Shown piece by piece: positions 5,975 to 8,551 of a DNA stretch of 8,551 nt. The stretch covers positions 1 to 8,551 of the forward strand of contig JBJOQZ010000021.1 of NCBI GenBank assembly GCA_046049705.1. The letters run 5' to 3'. Source of the stretch: DALYDD01 sp046049705. Its GTDB lineage: Bacteria; Patescibacteriota; Minisyncoccia; Phycocordibacterales; CAIZLB01. The translations under genes and the position numbers were made by a program. Position 1 is the first letter of the stretch. Each line of letters begins with the position of its first letter. Under the pieces are notes generated by a model. That model saw nothing but the letters and a program-made list of their open reading frames with translations, made no database searches and was not told the DNA's origin.

Positions 5975-6041
5975 CACCGTTGCTTAGCCCTAATATACAT
6001 GATGTTGACCATACGATTTAAATACGTATTTTACTGAGAAA

Positions 6042-7097
6042 CTAACTCGTAAACTTCTTTTTCCGATCTACATCATCCATAAATTCTACCAATGCCACTG
6101 AAATCGGCACTGAAAGTAAGACTCCGATAAACCCTGCAAGCTGTGCACCAGCCACCAAAGCAATGATAACCAAAAGTGGCGGTACCCCTACTACTTTTTT
6201 TACTACAAGCGGATAGATAAAGTGTGCCTCAATTTGTTGAATGATGATGTATGCTGCGAGCACTACGAGCCCAAGACCAAATCCTCCGTCTAGAGTAGCC
6301 AAGAAAAATGCTGGTATTGCAGAGAGTGTCATACCTACAACAGGTATAAGTTCAAATACTCCAGCAACTACAGCAAGTAGAAGCGGATGTTTTACTCCGA
6401 GTAACAACAGTGCCAAATATGTAAGTACTGCCACGATAAGTGCAAGTAGTAATTGGCCTTGCATCCATTTTCCAATTTTGCGCTCAGAGCGCCGCCATAA
6501 ATCCTTTACATATGCTTCATGCTTCACCGGAGTAACTATCGAAAGAAACTCTCCTACCCCATCTTCACGTACAGAAAGATAAAATGAAATTACGAACATA
6601 AGTATCAAGCTCACAATCCCGCCAAAGAATCCTGTCACTGTGCCATATACTCCGCCAGACAAACTCGAAAGTGAATCAGTAAAATACCCAATCACGTCTC
6701 CAACTGAAATAGTAGTCGGAAGTTCAGGGAAAATTGCACGCGCACTTGTAAAGGCACCGTTGTGTAGATTATTGAAAATGTCTGCAGTCTTTACATATCG
6801 TGGCAATGAATTGAGTGCGGAGACAGTCTCACTAAAAAGTGGTGGCATGACAAAGGTAAAGAATCCAATCACTATAGCCACCAGGAGTGAGTACATGATG
6901 ATGGCAGAAATTGCACGTGGAATTTTACGCTTAATAAACCACTTTGTACCTGGCTCTAATACAGAGGCAATCACTACTGCAGCAAGTATGATGAGGACAA
7001 GGTTTGCGAGTTTAAAAAGTGTAAATACACCAATCGCAAATAATGAGATCTTAAATAATGAGAGAAAACTTACATTCCATATACGAGAGTCTTGCAT
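6042..7097 (-). CDS. AI-2E (PerM/YdiK) family membrane protein
   Basis: This family contains TqsA-like autoinducer-2 exporters, sodium/proton antiporter-like members and many proteins of unknown cargo, so AI-2 transport should not be assumed. The 351-residue product has two N-terminal membrane spans (about 10-60), a third near residue 65-85, an extracytoplasmic stretch (about 85-145), then several C-terminal spans. Family landmarks are K-W-M-Q-G-Q-L-L-L-A-L, L-L-L-G-V-K-H-P-L-L-L-A-V-V-A-G-V-F-E-L-I-P-V-V-G, and H-F-I-Y-P-L-V-V-K-K-V-V-G-V-P-P-L. The tail is basic (D-R-K-K-K-F-T-S). An in-frame ATG also exists at 7103, but it directly abuts the -10 box and would lie upstream of the expected transcription start, so ATG 7097 (M-Q-D-S-R-I-W-N-V-S-F) is preferred. 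Confidence 0.9.
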   Translation of the reverse strand: MQDSRIWNVSFLSLFKISLFAIGVFTLFKLANLVLIILAAVVIASVLEPGTKWFIKRKIPRAISAIIMYSLLVAIVIGFFTFVMPPLFSETVSALNSLPRYVKTADIFNNLHNGAFTSARAIFPELPTTISVGDVIGYFTDSLSSLSGGVYGTVTGFFGGIVSLILMFVISFYLSVREDGVGEFLSIVTPVKHEAYVKDLWRRSERKIGKWMQGQLLLALIVAVLTYLALLLLGVKHPLLLAVVAGVFELIPVVGMTLSAIPAFFLATLDGGFGLGLVVLAAYIIIQQIEAHFIYPLVVKKVVGVPPLLVIIALVAGAQLAGFIGVLLSVPISVALVEFMDDVDRKKKFTS

Positions 7098-7103
7098 ATG
7101 CAT

Positions 7104-7132
7104 AGGATAGCACTATAAGAGGTCAATGACAA
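7104..7132 (-). promoter_or_regulatory. Promoter of the AI-2E family gene
   Basis: On the minus strand TTGTCA (7132-7127, 5 of 6), a 17-base spacer ending in TGC, then TATCCT (7109-7104), an extended -10. Six bases (ATGCAT) then separate it from ATG 7097, the same geometry as TGCTATAAT-6-ATG at 4137. The predicted transcription start coincides with ATG 7097, so the mRNA would be leaderless. Confidence 0.65.
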
Positions 7133-7182
7133 AACAAACCAAGCGATACTATGTCAATATACTTGACAAATCTAACCTAAAA

Positions 7183-7211
7183 TTGACTTATACTGTATAT
7201 TGTAGTATAAT
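7183..7211 (+). promoter_or_regulatory. Strong sigma-70-type promoter for the first exported-protein gene
   Basis: TTGACT (7183-7188, 5 of 6), exactly 17 bases, TATAAT (7206-7211, perfect). A further TTGACA lies at 7163-7168, 20 bases before a TATACT, which may be a weaker tandem promoter. The predicted start is near 7218, giving a leader of roughly 190 bases before ATG 7412, unlike the leaderless layout elsewhere in the window. The boxes are the best matched in the window, so high expression is likely. Confidence 0.75.
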
Positions 7212-7251
7212 GTATGTTGTATATTTGCTCTTTAACACCTGTTGCGATTTT

Positions 7252-7314
7252 GCCTCAGCATTTTGTATCTTATCGGACGGTATATCCTAGGCTTAGGATA
7301 TAAGATGCTGAGGC
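7252..7314 (+). promoter_or_regulatory. Long structured hairpin in the 5' leader
   Basis: The right side 7294-7314 can pair along all 21 bases with three left-side segments: 7307-7314 with 7252-7259, 7300-7306 with 7267-7273, and 7294-7299 with 7284-7289, closed by a GGCT loop region. Left-side bulges are 7 bases (7260-7266) and 10 bases (7274-7283, CGGACGGTAT). An alternative fold lengthens the outer stem to 10 bp and the inner stem to 9 bp at the expense of the middle one. No T tract follows on either strand, so it is not an intrinsic terminator. Candidate roles are mRNA stabilisation, ligand or temperature sensing, or a DNA recombination site. Confidence 0.6.
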
Positions 7315-7411
7315 TAAAAAAGTATCCGCAGACACCATATGTCTTGTGCATTCCGCATGAGAACTGGTTACCCTTCGAACTTTGAATACCCTCTCGCAAA
7401 AAAACCTAACC

Positions 7412-8059
7412 ATGAAAAAACTGCTAATACTCGCAGCATTCGCTACATCAATCGCTGCTGCTGCCTTCGCGCAGGACCAAAAGCCTGTCGCTGCCGACTC
7501 AGGCCGACCACTCGAGGTCATCGCCTGCACCATCAAGAGCTCAGCTCCACCCCTGTCGAAAGACATGTCAAACAGGGCCCCGACCGTTACAGTTGATGGA
7601 GAACCCATCAACGGCTCCAACAACAATTGGACCTCACTGGAACACCGCATGGAAAACCTTATGTTCGGTGGGTGGGGCGATCACTCAAACCTGTACTTCC
7701 GGTGGGAACTTCGGCAGGCTGAAAAGACGGCCAAGCGCGTCTTCCTCGGCTTCAACTTCAAACTCTCGCCTGAGCATAATGTCCCGGAAAAGGTGGAGCT
7801 TCGGCTCGTCACCAGTGGGGACAATAACCCCATCCGCAATGCCCTGTGGGATCCAGCTAAGCTCCACTGGAGCTTAGCGCCCTCCAGTGAACACTTCGCT
7901 ACCCTTCCGTGGAAAGAAGGGTTCAACGAAGTGGAAATCACATCCGCGGTCCAGGAATGGGTCAAGCGCCCGGAGCGATCCCAAGGATTCGTCTTGTCAT
8001 CGACAACGAACCAAAAGGTCTCAGTGAAGGTATCGGGATTTACCTTGCGGTGGGAGTAA
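7412..8059 (+). CDS. Exported protein with DNRLRE/CBM96-like beta-sandwich region
   Basis: The 215-residue product begins with a clear Sec signal peptide: M-K-K, a hydrophobic core L-L-I-L-A-A-F-A-T-S-I-A-A-A, and a likely cut after A-F-A before Q-D-Q-K. The C-terminal half resembles the DNRLRE/CBM96 pattern of bacterial surface proteins: F-L-G-F-N-F-K-L, V-P-E-K-V-E-L-R-L, paired Trp motifs around W-D-P-A-K-L-H-W, then V-E-I-T-S-A-V-Q-E-W-V...G-F-V-L. This is recalled pattern similarity, not a search result. The frame extends up to TTG 7382, but ATG 7412 starts the signal peptide exactly. The mature part has a single Cys, so no disulfide within the chain. Codon use differs sharply from its neighbours (10 of 11 Phe TTC; Arg CGC 4, CGG 4, CGA 2, AGG 1). 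It has its own promoter and terminator. Likely role: secreted or surface binding/structural protein. Confidence 0.85.
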   Translation: MKKLLILAAFATSIAAAAFAQDQKPVAADSGRPLEVIACTIKSSAPPLSKDMSNRAPTVTVDGEPINGSNNNWTSLEHRMENLMFGGWGDHSNLYFRWELRQAEKTAKRVFLGFNFKLSPEHNVPEKVELRLVTSGDNNPIRNALWDPAKLHWSLAPSSEHFATLPWKEGFNEVEITSAVQEWVKRPERSQGFVLSSTTNQKVSVKVSGFTLRWE

Positions 8060-8086
8060 CGTCGGTACATCACAGGTGAAAATACG

Positions 8087-8129
8087 AAGCTGTCAGAGGT
8101 CCAAGACCTTTGGCAGCTTTTTCTCTTTT
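8087..8129 (+). terminator. Strong intrinsic terminator after the first exported-protein gene
   Basis: A 15-bp stem (8087-8101 with 8105-8119; two G-U wobbles, otherwise perfect) has a CAA loop and is followed directly by TTTCTCTTTT. It lies 27 bases after the stop codon, so the gene is a single-gene transcription unit. Confidence 0.92.
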
Positions 8130-8161
8130 AGGTATATTTATATGAACACTAAAGAGAAATA

Positions 8162-8190
8162 TTGACAGTATAGTACATTTATGTTTAAAT
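8162..8190 (+). promoter_or_regulatory. Promoter for the second exported-protein gene
   Basis: A perfect TTGACA (8162-8167), a 17-base spacer ending in TGT, then TTAAAT (8185-8190, 4 of 6 with extended TG). The predicted start near 8197 leaves a leader of about 80 bases before ATG 8277. It lies just beyond the preceding terminator, in A+T-rich DNA. Confidence 0.6.
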
Positions 8191-8276
8191 CATTTCGTGG
8201 CACTCTTCGGTACTTCTACTTGAAGAAACATGTTCACACAAAAAAAGTACACAACCAGACATCCAGCATCCAGCCC

Positions 8277-8551
8277 ATGAAAGCAATACTCGCAATCCTC
8301 GCCCTCTGCTTCACCCTCTTCAGCACCGCCAGTGCTGAAGAACCGAAAATGAAGGCAACTGACCAGACGATCAAGGTCGAGACCAAACTCGGCGTCGGCC
8401 GGTTCAACACAATCCTGGACGGTTTCAAGGAGCAAGGGATTGAGATCGGAAAACGTAACCACCCAGCACCCCCTGCTGAGGTGGAAATCACCTATGTCTC
8501 GTACACCAATCCAGGTAAAGACGAGACCGTCACTCCGGCACAGATCGAGGC
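8277..8551 (+). CDS. Exported protein of unknown function, cut by the right window edge
   Basis: The frame is open from ATG 8277 to the window end: 91 complete codons. The N-terminus is a textbook signal peptide: M-K-A, hydrophobic I-L-A-I-L-A-L-C-F-T-L-F, and a cut after A-S-A before E-E-P-K. The mature part seen so far is hydrophilic, with K-V-E-T-K-L-G-V-G-R-F-N-T-I-L-D-G-F-K-E-Q-G and a later A-E-V-E-I-T-Y-V-S-Y-T. I recognise no domain. All Phe codons seen are TTC, matching the preceding exported-protein gene and unlike the housekeeping genes. No Shine-Dalgarno is present. Upstream it has its own promoter and a terminator separating it from the previous gene, so the two are parallel single-gene units rather than an operon. 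Confidence 0.78.
   Translation, partial: MKAILAILALCFTLFSTASAEEPKMKATDQTIKVETKLGVGRFNTILDGFKEQGIEIGKRNHPAPPAEVEITYVSYTNPGKDETVTPAQIE

Larger units (their letters stand above)
5762..6041. other. 280-base gene-free spacer between metG and the AI-2E gene
   Basis: No credible open frame on either strand. It holds the metG promoter, the inverted-repeat element (5839-5934), three CATATAA repeats (5931-5974), promoter-like boxes on the plus strand (TTGAAT-16-TATCAT ending 5886; TGAACA-17-TATAAT ending 5955) and a 12-base palindrome AAATACGTATTT (6020-6031) shortly after the AI-2E stop. No clean U-tract terminator is seen for the AI-2E gene. Confidence 0.6.
7104..7411. other. 308-base divergent intergenic region
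   Basis: No gene. It contains the leftward AI-2E promoter (7104-7132), the rightward promoter (7183-7211), the structured hairpin (7252-7314) and a less structured, C- and A-rich segment just before ATG 7412. Base composition shifts from A+T-rich to visibly G+C-richer at about 7320. Confidence 0.7.

Noticed and set aside
7190..7211. LexA-like box (CTGTATAT...) in the 7183 promoter
   Set aside because: Only one CTGT half-site; the matching ACAG half is missing, and the resemblance follows from A+T-rich promoter sequence.
7240..7330. Integron attC site
   Set aside because: The hairpin lacks properly placed RYYYAAC and GTTRRRY core sites.
7382..7411. Ten-residue extension of the first exported protein from TTG 7382
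   Set aside because: It would place polar residues before a signal peptide that is already complete from ATG 7412.
7681..8073. Leftward frame antisense to the exported-protein gene
   Set aside because: A shadow of the rightward gene, which has a signal peptide, promoter and terminator; the antisense frame has none.
1..8551. CRISPR array, tRNA or rRNA genes
   Set aside because: No regularly spaced repeats and no cloverleaf or rRNA-like segments were seen on either strand.

Overview
The window reads as a compact bacterial chromosome segment, most likely from a Patescibacteria (CPR) genome of the Parcubacteria kind. This is an inference from protein flavour: an elongation factor P with an R-K-Q-M-R-K-P loop tip, a methionyl-tRNA synthetase with HIGF in place of HIGH and an A-G-K-D-N-L-R-Q-Q block, short ribosomal protein S18, A+T-rich codon use dominated by CGA arginine, and no recognisable Shine-Dalgarno sequence before any visible start codon. 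All coding frames read through with the standard bacterial code. The nine stop codons visible in the window are TAA or TAG.

Layout, left to right. Positions 1-986 hold recA, cut at its N-terminus by the window edge, followed by a perfect hairpin terminator. Positions 1120-1686 hold efp. It converges on a leftward ribosomal/replication operon transcribed rpsF-ssb-rpsR (3045 down to 1792), and one symmetric hairpin (1733-1766) can terminate both sides. Next comes tatD (leftward, 3224-4102). From the same 34-base spacer a previously easy-to-miss 49-residue single-span membrane protein (4137-4286) is transcribed rightward from a perfect extended -10 box. It runs tail to tail into metG (leftward, 4283-5761) with overlapping stop codons. 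A 280-base spacer (5762-6041) has no gene but holds a 14-bp inverted repeat with extended arms, flanked by TA, and three CATATAA direct repeats. An AI-2E/PerM-family membrane protein (6042-7097, leftward) follows.

From about 7320 the character changes. Two rightward genes for exported proteins (7412-8059, and 8277 running off the right edge) use G/C-ending codons (10 of 11 Phe codons TTC and 8 of 11 Arg codons CGC/CGG in the first). Each sits behind an A+T-rich promoter with good -35/-10 boxes. The first has a long leader carrying an elaborate hairpin and is closed by a strong intrinsic terminator. This pair looks accessory and possibly acquired, whereas everything to its left is housekeeping: recombination, translation, replication, RNA/DNA nuclease and tRNA charging.

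A window-wide theme is promoter -10 boxes lying only 6-14 bases before start codons, which implies leaderless or near-leaderless mRNAs. That geometry moves the AI-2E gene start to 7097 and supports the rpsF start at 3045.
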